The notes below the pieces were generated by a model. That model was not told where the DNA came from. It saw only the letters and a list, made by a program, of their open reading frames with translations, and did not search any database. From Epithemia pelagica (lineage: Eukaryota > Bacillariophyta > Bacillariophyceae > Surirellales > Surirellaceae), in the NCBI GenBank assembly GCA_946965045.2, contig OX337232.1, positions 744,001 to 808,000 of the forward strand: 64,000 nt of DNA, read 5' to 3'. Position numbers and translations under genes: made by a program. How positions within the stretch are numbered: the first letter of the stretch is position 1; each line of letters opens with the position of its first letter. Positions 21,560 to 30,802 of this stretch are shown one piece after another.

Positions 21560-22291
21560 TGGATTATGAAGAGAATTGAAACCAGTTGGATCATTGTACA
21601 AGGGTCCTGCACATGAGAAAGCTGATGGAAAATGAAGCCAGGATTGAAGAAGTGTTGAAAAAGCGTACAAAGCCGTTTCGAGCGTAGGAAAGGACCGCGG
21701 CATTGCTTAGCCAACACCGTAGAAAAGGGGTCTGGGCTGCTGGATTGCCGCAGCAACCGGATGGAAGTTACTCTACGAAAAGCAGATGATGGTTGTATTC
21801 CTGATACATGCGCAATGGCCATGAAACATTTCCCTTCCTACCATCGTAGGTAGAAAGATCAACATAGCTTGTAACCGAGGGATAAACTACCAGTTGTTCG
21901 ACTTATGAAAAACTATAGATGGCTAAAGTCCAGCCAACTCTCTTCTTACAGTACGAGTAGAGCATACTTGTAGACATGGACGCTCAAAGTGGATGGATAT
22001 TGGCTTTGGGATCTTGTTCATGCACAGAAAAGATGAATATGAGATACCTACCATACGCTAGGTAGGTGGTGGTTGTGTCCCAAAGTCGAGAAATCGAGGA
22101 TCGCGGTAACAGCCGTCATTCACGACCAGGACTCACCCTGTCGTAGAACACGACCGATCCGCGATACAAAAAGCTGCACGGGCATTTGCCTGCACGGTTC
22201 TCTCGCTTTTCCCATGTTGTCGACTTTTTGCGCTGTCCTTAGAACGAAGTCAAGAGACCTCTTCGAATTAGAGACCCGCAATTGTGAAACC
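21560..22291. other. Intergenic with possible decayed 3' extension of the HNH gene
   Basis: Bases 21540-21700 contain short frame-shifted coding-like stretches consistent with a former C-terminus of the HNH-like gene. The rest holds the second 25-base direct repeat and presumably the promoter of the copper chaperone. Confidence 0.4.
22147..22171. repeat. 25-bp exact direct repeat, right copy
   Basis: Exact same-orientation match to 20019-20043. It lies 121 bases upstream of the copper chaperone start. Confidence 0.8.
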
Positions 22292-22970
22292 ATGGTTCAA
22301 ACAAAGTTCAATGTGGGCATGACATGGTACGTGCAAAAGGCAGATGTTGCAAAATGAGAGTCGATGCGCAGTCTCTCTCATGACGACACATTTTTGTTCT
22401 GTATGCTTCTATATATGTATATAATATATATATACAGTCAAGGCTGCTCCAATGCCGTCAAACGAATTCTGACCAAAATGGATGGTACGAAACACACGGC
22501 GCCCCAAAAGAAAGGGATTGTTATGATTTGAAACCAGAGAGCTAGACGAGAATTGTGGATTGCTTTGTGTGTGTTCATTTGTGGCATGGTGGGGGGATAT
22601 TCTTCGGTGTTGCTTCGTTGGCAGTTGTTGGAGTCACTCATATGATCCAACCATTTTTCTTCTTGTTGTTGTGTTGTGATGATATTGTATACGCACAGGT
22701 GTGGAAAGCGTGGAAGCCAATGTCGAAGCCAAAACTGTGATTGTCGAAGCGGATCCATCCGTGACGCCGGAATCCATGTTGGAAGCACTCCAAAAGGTGA
22801 GTGAGGTGGTTTCTGGACATTTGTGTGTGTGTGTGTGCTTGAATGGACTGAGTGGACGTCTGAATGGATTGTATTTGTCGTGGTGTCGCTATGCGATTCC
22901 TGTTGATGTTTGGGTTGCTTTCAACACATAGTGGGGAAATGCCAGCGGCAAGTCCGTCGAATTGGCATAA
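22292..22970 (+). CDS. ATX1: ATX1-like copper chaperone, four small exons
   Basis: No single long ORF covers this gene. Exons 22292-22326, 22438-22484, 22699-22796 and 22932-22970 join to a 72-residue heavy-metal-associated domain; donors are GTACGT, GTACGA and GTGAGT, acceptors all end in AG. The first intron splits the first Cys codon of the metal site, giving Gly-Met-Thr-Cys-Gln-Gly-Cys-Ser (Met-x-Cys-x2-Cys). Then come Val-Lys-Arg-Ile-Leu, Gly-Val-Glu-Ser-Val-Glu-Ala-Asn and a C-terminal Gly-Lys-Ser-Val-Glu-Leu-Ala. ATX1 proteins carry Cu(I) in the cytosol to P-type copper ATPases. Length matches the family (about 70 residues). Splicing is inferred from frame and motif continuity. Confidence 0.9.
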
Positions 22971-23280
22971 TCCATACTGTCACACGCTTTTTCTGGGAGA
23001 GACATGGTTGCTTGGAATCGGCTGGAACTAAAAACGATACAATCTACCTTTTGGGTATTTCTTGTGCTTGTGGTGGAGTAGGATGGAGGTTTGGACGGTA
23101 CGCATTCGTATGCCGTTGATCTTGTTGCATAAATGGGTTTGCTGCTGTGGAGGCAGATCCTTACACCACATCACCACTGCAAATCACTTCCCAAAGTTGT
23201 ATACGAAACTATTTAGAAGAAAGAATACTAAAACAAGCTTGTCTATAGGAGATAGATGTCAAAGTGTGCAATCACTGTCT

Positions 23281-23311
<31 letters not shown>

Positions 23312-23750
23312 GGGGGCGAAATCATGGAACTCCTCCATGTTGGAGCAAACTGCGTTCTTCCATGTTGAACAGAAGACAAGCGCAAAAACGACAAGAGGAC
23401 TACCACTCAGCCTTATCGGTTGGTTTCACGTACTATGATAATCTTTTGGTCTTGGGTGTGAATTGGGTTGGGACATTAGGACCAAGCGGTGGGACATGAA
23501 AGAAACGAGTCGTTCCAACACATTTATGACGGCTCGCTAGTGTAGGCGATGGAGATTCCAGTAGAGTCGTCATATCCAAGAAACTCTGATTTCGCAAAGA
23601 AGCCAAACATGTTTTCTTACCAGCACACCGACTATTAAGTGGAGTCACTCTTTGAATCAAGGCATAGACATAATTGTCTCTAGTAGCGACTTATCAGCCT
23701 CGAGTTTGGGGCATACGACCAATGGTGCTGACCAAACATCATCATTCGTT
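22971..23750. other. Convergent intergenic region with poly-G tract
   Basis: This gap lies between the ends of the copper chaperone and TIR genes. Apart from the GT/poly-G tract at 23280-23316 I see no gene; several short ORFs here are products of that tract. Confidence 0.5.
23280..23316 (+). repeat. GT microsatellite followed by 22 guanines
   Basis: A GT run ends in an uninterrupted run of 22 G (23295-23316). On the plus strand this could form quadruplex structures. Its true length may be uncertain in the assembly. Confidence 0.9.
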
Positions 23751-25202
23751 TTACTGTCGACTCTCGAGACAGAGTTTCCAGCAAAGAAACACCACAACCA
23801 CACAGGTCGTGAGAAGCCCGTTGCAATCTGCGTCATCCTTGTCCCATGTACTTTGCGGTCTGGATGATGTTTGTGCGTTTGAAGAAAACCGAAAAGGGTT
23901 GCTGTCCAGTGTCCAATGGGTGGCGCTTTCCCCGACGCCATTCGAAGTTGAACGTCTTGTATTCGAAACAGGTGTTTGGTCCGTGGTAGGAGTGGAATTG
24001 GGTCTGTCCAAACTCTCTTCTTGGATCCGTTCCATCACATTGCCAAGTGACTGGGCAATCTCTTTGGCATGATCAAAGTCACGTTCGTGTACACGAGGCA
24101 GTACCTGAGGCAATTCCCATTTGCCAAGCTTTGTTCGTTCGCCGTTCATTGATGAGATGCAAAGATCCACCGCGCTCGTTTCATAGCCGTCCACCACCAA
24201 GACGAATCGACTATGGCGCAATGACCGCAAGCTTTCGGTATTGTGTTCTTTGGGGTTACGATCTCGTTGCTGTTGATGGATTCGACGGGCTGTAAAGATG
24301 CCAAATTCCCGAAGGCACCACTTGGAAGTAAAATATCCTCGCGAAAGTGTCACAACACCCATTCGACAAGTCATTGCAGTCCTAATCATGGTCTCATGGG
24401 GCATATCCCATGGTCTCAGCTCGGAACAATCCACAAACGTGGAGCACTTGTGGGAAGGATTCTGCTGTAACAAATGTTGTAAGGTCAACACGTAGGATTT
24501 GATGGCAGTCTCGCCTCGATGACTCAGGAAGATGGCATGATTTACTGAATCACTGAAAGTCATATCCGTCATGCCTTCCAGGTCTGTCAGACGACTGTAA
24601 ATAGTCAAAAGAGCATCCACTGCTTGTTTCAACAAGTCTGCGTAAACGGGAATCTTAGCAGGTTCGATAGCTTTCTCCTGGGATCGGCCAGCCAGTTTGT
24701 CCCCTGAAACAGGTGTTCCATTGTCGTCCTGATCATGGTGAAGGAGAAGACTGTAGAGAGTTGCTGTATCAGAAACCAAGTGGTTTTCCAGCTCCGCCAA
24801 GGAACATTTCTTGGCATCCCATCGATCGTAACAATGCTATTTTTTGGGTTGGAATGTCTGGCATTCCTTTCGTACTCGTTTCATGCATTCTTTCAGTCGT
24901 CCTGCCAGACCTGTCCCATGGTCTTTTCTTGGAACGTCTTTCATGCTCTGTCGTCCTTTTCCAGGAGACCTCTCAGGAGGAGACGTGTGTTGTTCTTTGT
25001 ACCTTATCGAGATCCATATGTTGGATGTTGGCAAGTCCTTTCCAATCGCGCTCATTCTTTGTGTCTGTCCTTCGCAGCACCAGCTCGCATCCCATCGTGA
25101 GTCCCGTTTGCTCATCGAAGGTATATCGACAATCGACATAGCGCTATTATCATAGTAGTTTCCGGACCATAGTTGCATCGCATCTCTCCCAACTCCAAAC
25201 AT
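23751..25202 (-). CDS. TIR-domain protein with C-terminal membrane segment
   Basis: The main exon is 24836-23751. An upstream exon ends at 25003 (donor GTACAA; acceptor TAG at 24837-24838), and the join is in frame. The TIR domain has Ala-Ile-Phe-Leu-Ser-His-Arg-Gly-Glu, then Thr-Phe-Val-Asp-Cys-Ser-Glu-Leu (BB-loop region) and Ser-Lys-Trp-Cys-Leu-Arg-Glu, whose Glu sits where catalytic TIR NADases keep theirs. A hydrophobic stretch (Thr-Cys-Val-Val-Val-Val-Phe-Leu-Cys-Trp) near the C-terminus suggests a tail anchor. In the upstream exon the reading frame changes near 25143, as if one base were missing, so the start (ATG at 25202 or 25178) is provisional. The start lies only about 46 bases from the end of the upstream hydrolase gene. 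Role in NAD cleavage or signalling is inference. Confidence 0.75.
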
Positions 25203-25248
25203 TGGACGTTTCCGATCCAAACTCTCCCCACACAATCTCGTGGACGAG

Positions 25249-27114
25249 CTACAACAAGAATCGTCGATCGTGGTAGACCTTCAAGGCGGCTTGGTAATAC
25301 TGGAGAAAGACCCGATCGGCCCACGAATCTAACATGAATCCTCCAAAGAGTGGATCCTCCACCCATCCCGGCAACAAGCCTCCCACTGTACGACTACCAT
25401 GAGTGGCGGTGGTATCCAAAAAGGGACAATGGGATCCCGTATGAGTGACGGCCACGAGGACATTATGAGCATGGTGGTGGGCATAGGAGGCGTACGATTG
25501 TCCGTTGTGTTGGGAATAGGGCGATGTTTCGTACAACATTTCCACATGCAAAATGGGATCGTCCACAGAATTCAACACCAACATGGGTGTGGTGGTATGC
25601 AAAATGTGATTCATGGGATTGGTGGCAGCAAAGTACTCGTGCGCACTGTCGTAACCGGCAAAGGGGGCCGCCGCGTCCACCAATTCCTGCAGCGTCTCCG
25701 CCTTGTGCACCGCTTGGACCGTGCTGGACGAATAGGCATGGAGCACCTCGTGGTTGCGTGTGACAAACCACTCTTGCACCAATTGTTTCAAGAGCGGATT
25801 GTACGGAAACCGGAATCGATCCACTTGTAAATTGCGACTGGTATCGTATCCGGGTGTCACAGCCACGGAAGCAACAAAGGAGGGGATCCTCAGTTTCGTA
25901 CTCGAACGAGTCGTCCTGGTGTGGTTGGGCATTGCCGTTGCGGATCCATCCGCGGCTGTGGCTTGTCGTTCTTGTTCTTGTCGTCGTTGCGCATCCCAAA
26001 TGCCCAAGGCCGAACAGGTCAAACCAGTGCCGGCCGAAATACCATGCCAAAACAAGGGTGTATGTTCGTCCAATCCCAATTGTTCCTGGATGAACCAATA
26101 CACTTGTTCCATATCCGACACATCGCCAAACAAATTCCATCGAGGCGCTTGCAAGGGATAAATGTGTCCCCGTCGATTCACCACAATCGACCGAAAGCCG
26201 GCACCGTACGCCAAACGAATCAAGGACGTTCCCGGCATGTCTTGACTGTCGCATCGCAAACCGGGCGAAAAGACTATGACGGGAGAACTGGCATTAAACT
26301 GTGGATACTTCTTGGAGGCTGTCTCGTCCAGGGGTGGAAAGATATCCAACCGAATCTCGTCCGTCCAGTCCCTTGCATCGTCCTTCGTCGAGTCCTGACG
26401 ACACTGCGCAAAGGATTGGACGGCTCCCGACGACGACGACGACACGGGGTATCGATGACAGGCAGTGACGGTCACAGGTACTTGTTGAAAGGGAATGGGT
26501 TGCACTTGACGATGATATTCATTTTGCAGCAACCATGGTACCAGTTGCAAATGTCGATTGCGAAACAAGGCGGGTGAGGTGGGACCTCGCAACAAGTCGG
26601 GCATTTGTTGGACCACCGCTCGCAACGCTGAGGCATGATTGCCCACAATCAAATCGTACAAGCTCAAGGTGGGTGGCGGTGTGGTTGGGGAGGATGATTT
26701 CGTCTTTTGTTGGTTGGACTTGGACAAGATGGTTTGATACTTGTCCGTCTGCCAGTGTTGGTGATAAATGGGTGTATTGTTGTAGGGAGGGAGGTTCCAG
26801 GAGTAAAGAGTGTTGCCATGCGTCCAATGAGCAACCATGCTACTGGGATCCAAGGCCAATGTCAAAAAGACGAGTCCCCACACCCCTCCCACACGGTCCA
26901 ACCAACGAGTTTGGGTCTTTGGCTTGTTGTCCTCGACGACGCCATTGTTGTCCGATTTGGTTCGTGACGGTCGTTTCAGACGCGACATGTTCCAACAGAT
27001 ACCCACCAAGAACCGAATCGGCATCACAAGCAGACTGTGCACCAGCACCAAAATCCACACCACGACCGGGACAAAACTCAAGGCATTGTCCACATCCGAC
27101 CACGTCCACTTCAT
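25249..27114 (-). CDS. Alpha/beta hydrolase of the ABHD1/3 (EMB8-like) type, membrane anchored
   Basis: A 621-residue protein from the ATG at 27114. A hydrophobic segment near residues 10-40 acts as membrane anchor. The hydrolase core has Val-Ile-Val-Phe-Ser-Pro-Gly-Leu (oxyanion region), Val-Val-Asn-Arg-Arg-Gly-His (compare Asn-x-Arg-Gly of the family) and a nucleophile elbow His-Gly-Ile-Ser360-Ala-Gly. Later come Ser-Val-Asp-Asp-Pro-Ile (acid) and Thr-Gly-Ser-His-Cys-Pro-Phe (His). The family includes phospholipases and esterases acting on membrane lipids; the substrate here is unknown. The catalytic triad appears complete. Asp/Ser-rich linkers add length. Confidence 0.88.
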   Translation of the reverse strand: MKWTWSDVDNALSFVPVVVWILVLVHSLLVMPIRFLVGICWNMSRLKRPSRTKSDNNGVVEDNKPKTQTRWLDRVGGVWGLVFLTLALDPSSMVAHWTHGNTLYSWNLPPYNNTPIYHQHWQTDKYQTILSKSNQQKTKSSSPTTPPPTLSLYDLIVGNHASALRAVVQQMPDLLRGPTSPALFRNRHLQLVPWLLQNEYHRQVQPIPFQQVPVTVTACHRYPVSSSSSGAVQSFAQCRQDSTKDDARDWTDEIRLDIFPPLDETASKKYPQFNASSPVIVFSPGLRCDSQDMPGTSLIRLAYGAGFRSIVVNRRGHIYPLQAPRWNLFGDVSDMEQVYWFIQEQLGLDEHTPLFWHGISAGTGLTCSALGIWDAQRRQEQERQATAADGSATAMPNHTRTTRSSTKLRIPSFVASVAVTPGYDTSRNLQVDRFRFPYNPLLKQLVQEWFVTRNHEVLHAYSSSTVQAVHKAETLQELVDAAAPFAGYDSAHEYFAATNPMNHILHTTTPMLVLNSVDDPILHVEMLYETSPYSQHNGQSYASYAHHHAHNVLVAVTHTGSHCPFLDTTATHGSRTVGGLLPGWVEDPLFGGFMLDSWADRVFLQYYQAALKVYHDRRFLL

Positions 27115-27430
27115 GACTGGATGTTTCAATGTGTAGACAATGATGATGCGCGGCTCTCAATTCTCTATTCGACTGGTGGGTGATGGTTCACCATCGACCT
27201 TCTGGGATGGGACAAGTTGGAATGACGACGATTCTTGTGGTCATCGTCGGCATCATCCCTGCGATCCCTCCAACGACGACCGTCTCGAGATAAAATCATG
27301 CAGTCATTCGCCCTTGTGTCGTTGATGATCGCGGGGCAGGGCCCTTGCCGCCTCGCATACGCTTGCGCGCATAGACATGTCCAGTGTCATTTTTTGTCAC
27401 ACGCCACATCTCTCCTCTTGACCCTTGACC
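27115..27430. promoter_or_regulatory. Bidirectional promoter region, hydrolase / 27.4-kb gene
   Basis: About 316 bases separate two divergent ATG codons. No clear element is seen beyond a GC-rich stretch near 27330-27370. Confidence 0.4.
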
Positions 27431-28258
27431 ATGGCCAGCCACCGTTCTCGTCGTCCCACAAGTCCTATCCATCACCATGGTGCGGATGAGTCGTCTTCTC
27501 CGGTGTCCTTTATGCAAGACGACGACGCAGAAGATGAGGGATCTCGATCGGGAGAACGATCCATGAGAAATCACCATGCAACTGCAACAGCGTCGTCCTC
27601 TTCCTATTCCTCTCCCATGATGGTACACAGTCCTCCCTATCAGTTTCACAGTGGGACAACCTCGTCGTCCGGTCCTCCGACGCGTCTTCCTTCGCTTCCG
27701 TACCACCATGGCGCCACCGCGCGTAGCAGCAGTAGTAGTGGCAGTCACCATCCTTCCTCGATTCCACCTCCACGCTTCTCCACAACGGCGGAGGGTCCTC
27801 TTCCTTCCATGATGATGATGATGAATACAGGAGCCACACCTCCGTCGTCCTATTCCTTTCCCAATCCATCGCATCTTCAGTTTCCCTCCAGTTCGACACA
27901 ATGGTCTAACGTGTCGGCGCAAGTCCGTTATCCTTCTTCTTCTTCTTCTTCTTCCACGGCGCAGCAACAGCATCACCATCACCACCACCATGCTCCTCCG
28001 TCTACGGCGCATTTGGAAGTTCACATTCAAGAGTTGCAAGAAGATTTGCAACATGACCGATTGTGCAAAAGTCAAACGTCGAAATTGTTGCAAAAGAATT
28101 TGCAAGCACTCCGTGGATTGGTGGAGGAAGTCCATGCGGACGATTGGAAATTTGCCACCACCGAACCCCTGTTCGAAACGACCACAACGTCGTCGTCCTC
28201 GGTGTCGTCGCATCCGCCCCCCGCCACACGCATGGCGGCCTGGGGATCCAACCACTGA
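27431..28258 (+). CDS. Hypothetical protein with C-terminal coiled coil
   Basis: A 275-residue ORF from the ATG at 27431. Residues 1-190 are low complexity (Ser, His, Pro, Asp and Met runs). Residues about 195-245 form a likely coiled coil (Glu-Val-His-Ile-Gln-Glu-Leu-Gln-Glu-Asp-Leu, then Leu-Leu-Gln-Lys-Asn-Leu-Gln-Ala-Leu). No family is recognised. The unbroken frame in a repetitive sequence and the conserved-looking helical part favour a real gene. Confidence 0.6.
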   Translation: MASHRSRRPTSPIHHHGADESSSPVSFMQDDDAEDEGSRSGERSMRNHHATATASSSSYSSPMMVHSPPYQFHSGTTSSSGPPTRLPSLPYHHGATARSSSSSGSHHPSSIPPPRFSTTAEGPLPSMMMMMNTGATPPSSYSFPNPSHLQFPSSSTQWSNVSAQVRYPSSSSSSSTAQQQHHHHHHHAPPSTAHLEVHIQELQEDLQHDRLCKSQTSKLLQKNLQALRGLVEEVHADDWKFATTEPLFETTTTSSSSVSSHPPPATRMAAWGSNH

Positions 28259-28737
28259 AACGACGCTGCCTACGGCAAAGCACTGTGCACTTGTTCTGGG
28301 ATGGAATCAAGACTCATCAATGTTGTATCTTATTTTTTCCGTCATCTCAAAAAGATCTGCTCTGTCCCACAAGGAACTGTACCTCAACGCAGGAGTGGAC
28401 CAAGAGAAAGTCATTCAGCTTCGAGCAGGATGATGTTTCATCTCTGCACCCACAAGACTCGCACCAAACAGAAAATGTCCGTCCGTGCGGCCAAACAAAT
28501 GGTTCTCTGCTCTGGACCTACATCACTGGTGAGCTCGTGTTGGTTTTGATGTGAAGGTGCCACTGCAGTACCTCCACGGTCCAAACAACACCGGATTGGA
28601 CCCATTTGGTTCGTGGACGTGGAACGTTTATCCGATCGATGACACCCTGTCCGGTTCTGTCGTATCCTCTTTGCTTGGCAAAGTGGCAACTCTGGAACCT
28701 CGGTTGCCATAAAAAACCAGGTGGAAGCAACCATACG
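28259..28737. other. Intergenic, possible 5' remains of the kelch gene
   Basis: No intact ORF. Short coding-like fragments precede the kelch ORF, but I could not align them to a repeat. Confidence 0.35.
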
Positions 28738-29600
28738 ATGGACCTTTGTCGAAATCTGATAGATGCAGGACTTGAGATTGCTCCCGGTCATGAAATGGAA
28801 TGGATGGACAGCCCACTACCTCCGCTGTTGAATGGTTCGCCTGGCTTTTTTGCGTCAGTTGTTGTGCGTCAGGATATGTCGCAAATAATTGTTCTGTTGG
28901 GAGGGAAAAGCTTTGGTGTTTTGTTGGGAAGTAAATACGCTAGGGCCGCCAATTTCGTTTCCTTGTTAAATCTTCAAGAAGTTGACAAGCGGTGGCGAGA
29001 AGGACCACGTTTCACCAAGGGAGATATCACCATGCTGCGGTGGTTTGTGGTGGAAGTGTTTATGTTCTTGGAGGATGCAAGGAACCATATAAATACTTGG
29101 ATAGCATCGAGCGAATCGACGTTGTTGCCTTACTTCACACGACTTCAGGGAACAATCCTACACCATGGAAGACATTACCTTGCCGTTTGTCAGTGCCAAG
29201 ACAGGAATGTGCGGCTGCGGCGGTTCACGATCGCTACATTGTCGTGGTTGGTGGAGCTTCAGCCAATCGAACGAATTTGGATGGAAACGCCTTGTCATCA
29301 ACTGAGATACTTGACACAGTAACAGAAACTGCATTTCCAGGGCCCTCCATGACGAGCTGTCGAGCAGCCTGCGGAATGGCTGTCATTGGTCGGCGGATTT
29401 ACGTTGTTAGGGGACGTGGCACTTTCCGATTTCGGAAAACGGTCGAATATTTGGAGCTTGAGGAATGCCCGGTGCATCCGACCCCAAATGCAACGCATCT
29501 TTTCCCGTCGTCTCTCCATTGGAAGGTTAAGAACGAATTTGTTCTCACCCACAAACATTTCATTTCTGTGGTTAGACTTGGATCGTGCATAGTTGTGTGA
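28738..29600 (+). pseudogene. Kelch-repeat gene with a frameshift
   Basis: Two overlapping frames carry kelch repeats. The first (from the ATG at 28738) gives Gln-Ile-Ile-Val-Leu-Leu-Gly-Gly and Trp-Arg-Glu-Gly-Pro-Arg-Phe. The second (open to 29600) continues with Gly-Arg-Tyr-His-His-Ala-Ala-Val-Val and Ser-Val-Tyr-Val-Leu-Gly-Gly, then two more repeats with Tyr-Ile-Val-Val-Val-Gly-Gly and Arg-Ile-Tyr-Val-Val. The switch lies near 29010-29020 and needs one base. Kelch repeats build protein-binding beta propellers. Only about four blades are visible, fewer than the usual five to seven, so the gene is also truncated or has lost its ends. Confidence 0.7.
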
Positions 29601-30802
29601 TCCAAATGTTTCCCGGAGTACCGTGTAACGATCATGGACCCAAAGAACAACACGTTCCAGTGTTTTCCCACAACAACAAGGGGCAGGTTGAATTCTTGTT
29701 TTGTTACCGTTCCCAATGGTCTTGTTGCTATTCCAAATTCATTTTTTTAGAGAGACACTTGGAGACTTTTCCACTAATTGACAGAAAGTCAAAGTGTTTT
29801 TCCTATTTGTTGGCTGCGTCAGTCAAGTCTCTTCGAGATTGCAAGCATACACAACACGTGCAAGGCCCTGCGAACGCGAACAAGAAAATTGATGAATTTC
29901 ATGACTGAATACATGGAGCTTAAAATATGAGGTTGCTCTTCTTGGAGATCTTGCCGCGCCATTGGCCCGGCGCCATCGTCACGTGGCGCTCGTTTAGGAC
30001 TGCGTACGATAAGACCAATAACAAAGGAAATGTGACATGTGTGACATGAGGAAAAAAAGAGTCATCAGAATCGTCTTTTGGAGAACAGAAAACAGAAGTA
30101 CCTCTCTACGGAATCGACCCTTCCCCTATACACACTTCCGTTTACCTTCCTCCCTTTCTTGACTACTTCGCCTGGTCACCTCCAACGCACTCGGAAGGAA
30201 CGACACGAGAGCAAAACCATGACCGATCGTAACAGCAATAAGCGCAAACGCTGTTCTCTCGGCGATGGCTTCTCTTCGCCCGTCGACCTGAGGATGTCAA
30301 GGATTCGGAGTCGAAGGTGGTGGGATGGCGGTTGGGATATGGGATGCTTGGTTGTTGTTCGGGGGAAAGGAGTCACTGGTCTTGGAACAGGAAATGTGAG
30401 CATGGGAAAAAGGGTCGATACTCTCGGCGATCGCGATCGCGAACATGAAAATCTCGAACGAGGATTCTGTGACTCGCCACTGGCATACCTTCCATGCCGA
30501 AGAAGAAACCAAGGGAACGCTGATCGAGATCCAAAAGATATATGCGCAAGTTGACCGATTTTCCCAAACTTTGTCCGAAATGAAACTCTCACGCTCGTTA
30601 TTGGAAATCATCGTCAAGGCCACCCACAGTTTGATTCCTCGATGGGAGCAGTCCATCTGTCCGCCGTTCGTCATAAAACATGCACGATTGTTCTCGGGTT
30701 TTGAGGAGAACGCTCAAAACTCCATGTGGCGTTGCCATCCAATCGGCAAGTAGTGGTCATTCTTCTTTCCACATTGTGAAAGAACGGGACACGAGAGCCA
30801 CC
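29601..30802. other. Upstream flank of nuclease-kinase copy A, with a decayed copy of its own 5' end
   Basis: From about 30085 the sequence is homologous to the flank of copy B (near 48145 and below). Bases 30220-30600 encode a damaged version of the same N-terminal motif that starts the gene (Arg-Asn-Ser-x-Lys-Arg-Lys-Arg ... His-Trp-His-Thr-Phe-His), so the 5' end was tandemly duplicated. Nothing is recognised in 29601-30080. Confidence 0.55.

Noticed and set aside
30078-30554. 158-residue ORF upstream of copy A as a separate gene
   Set aside because: It is a decayed duplicate of the 5' end of the nuclease-kinase gene joined to flank, in shifting frames.
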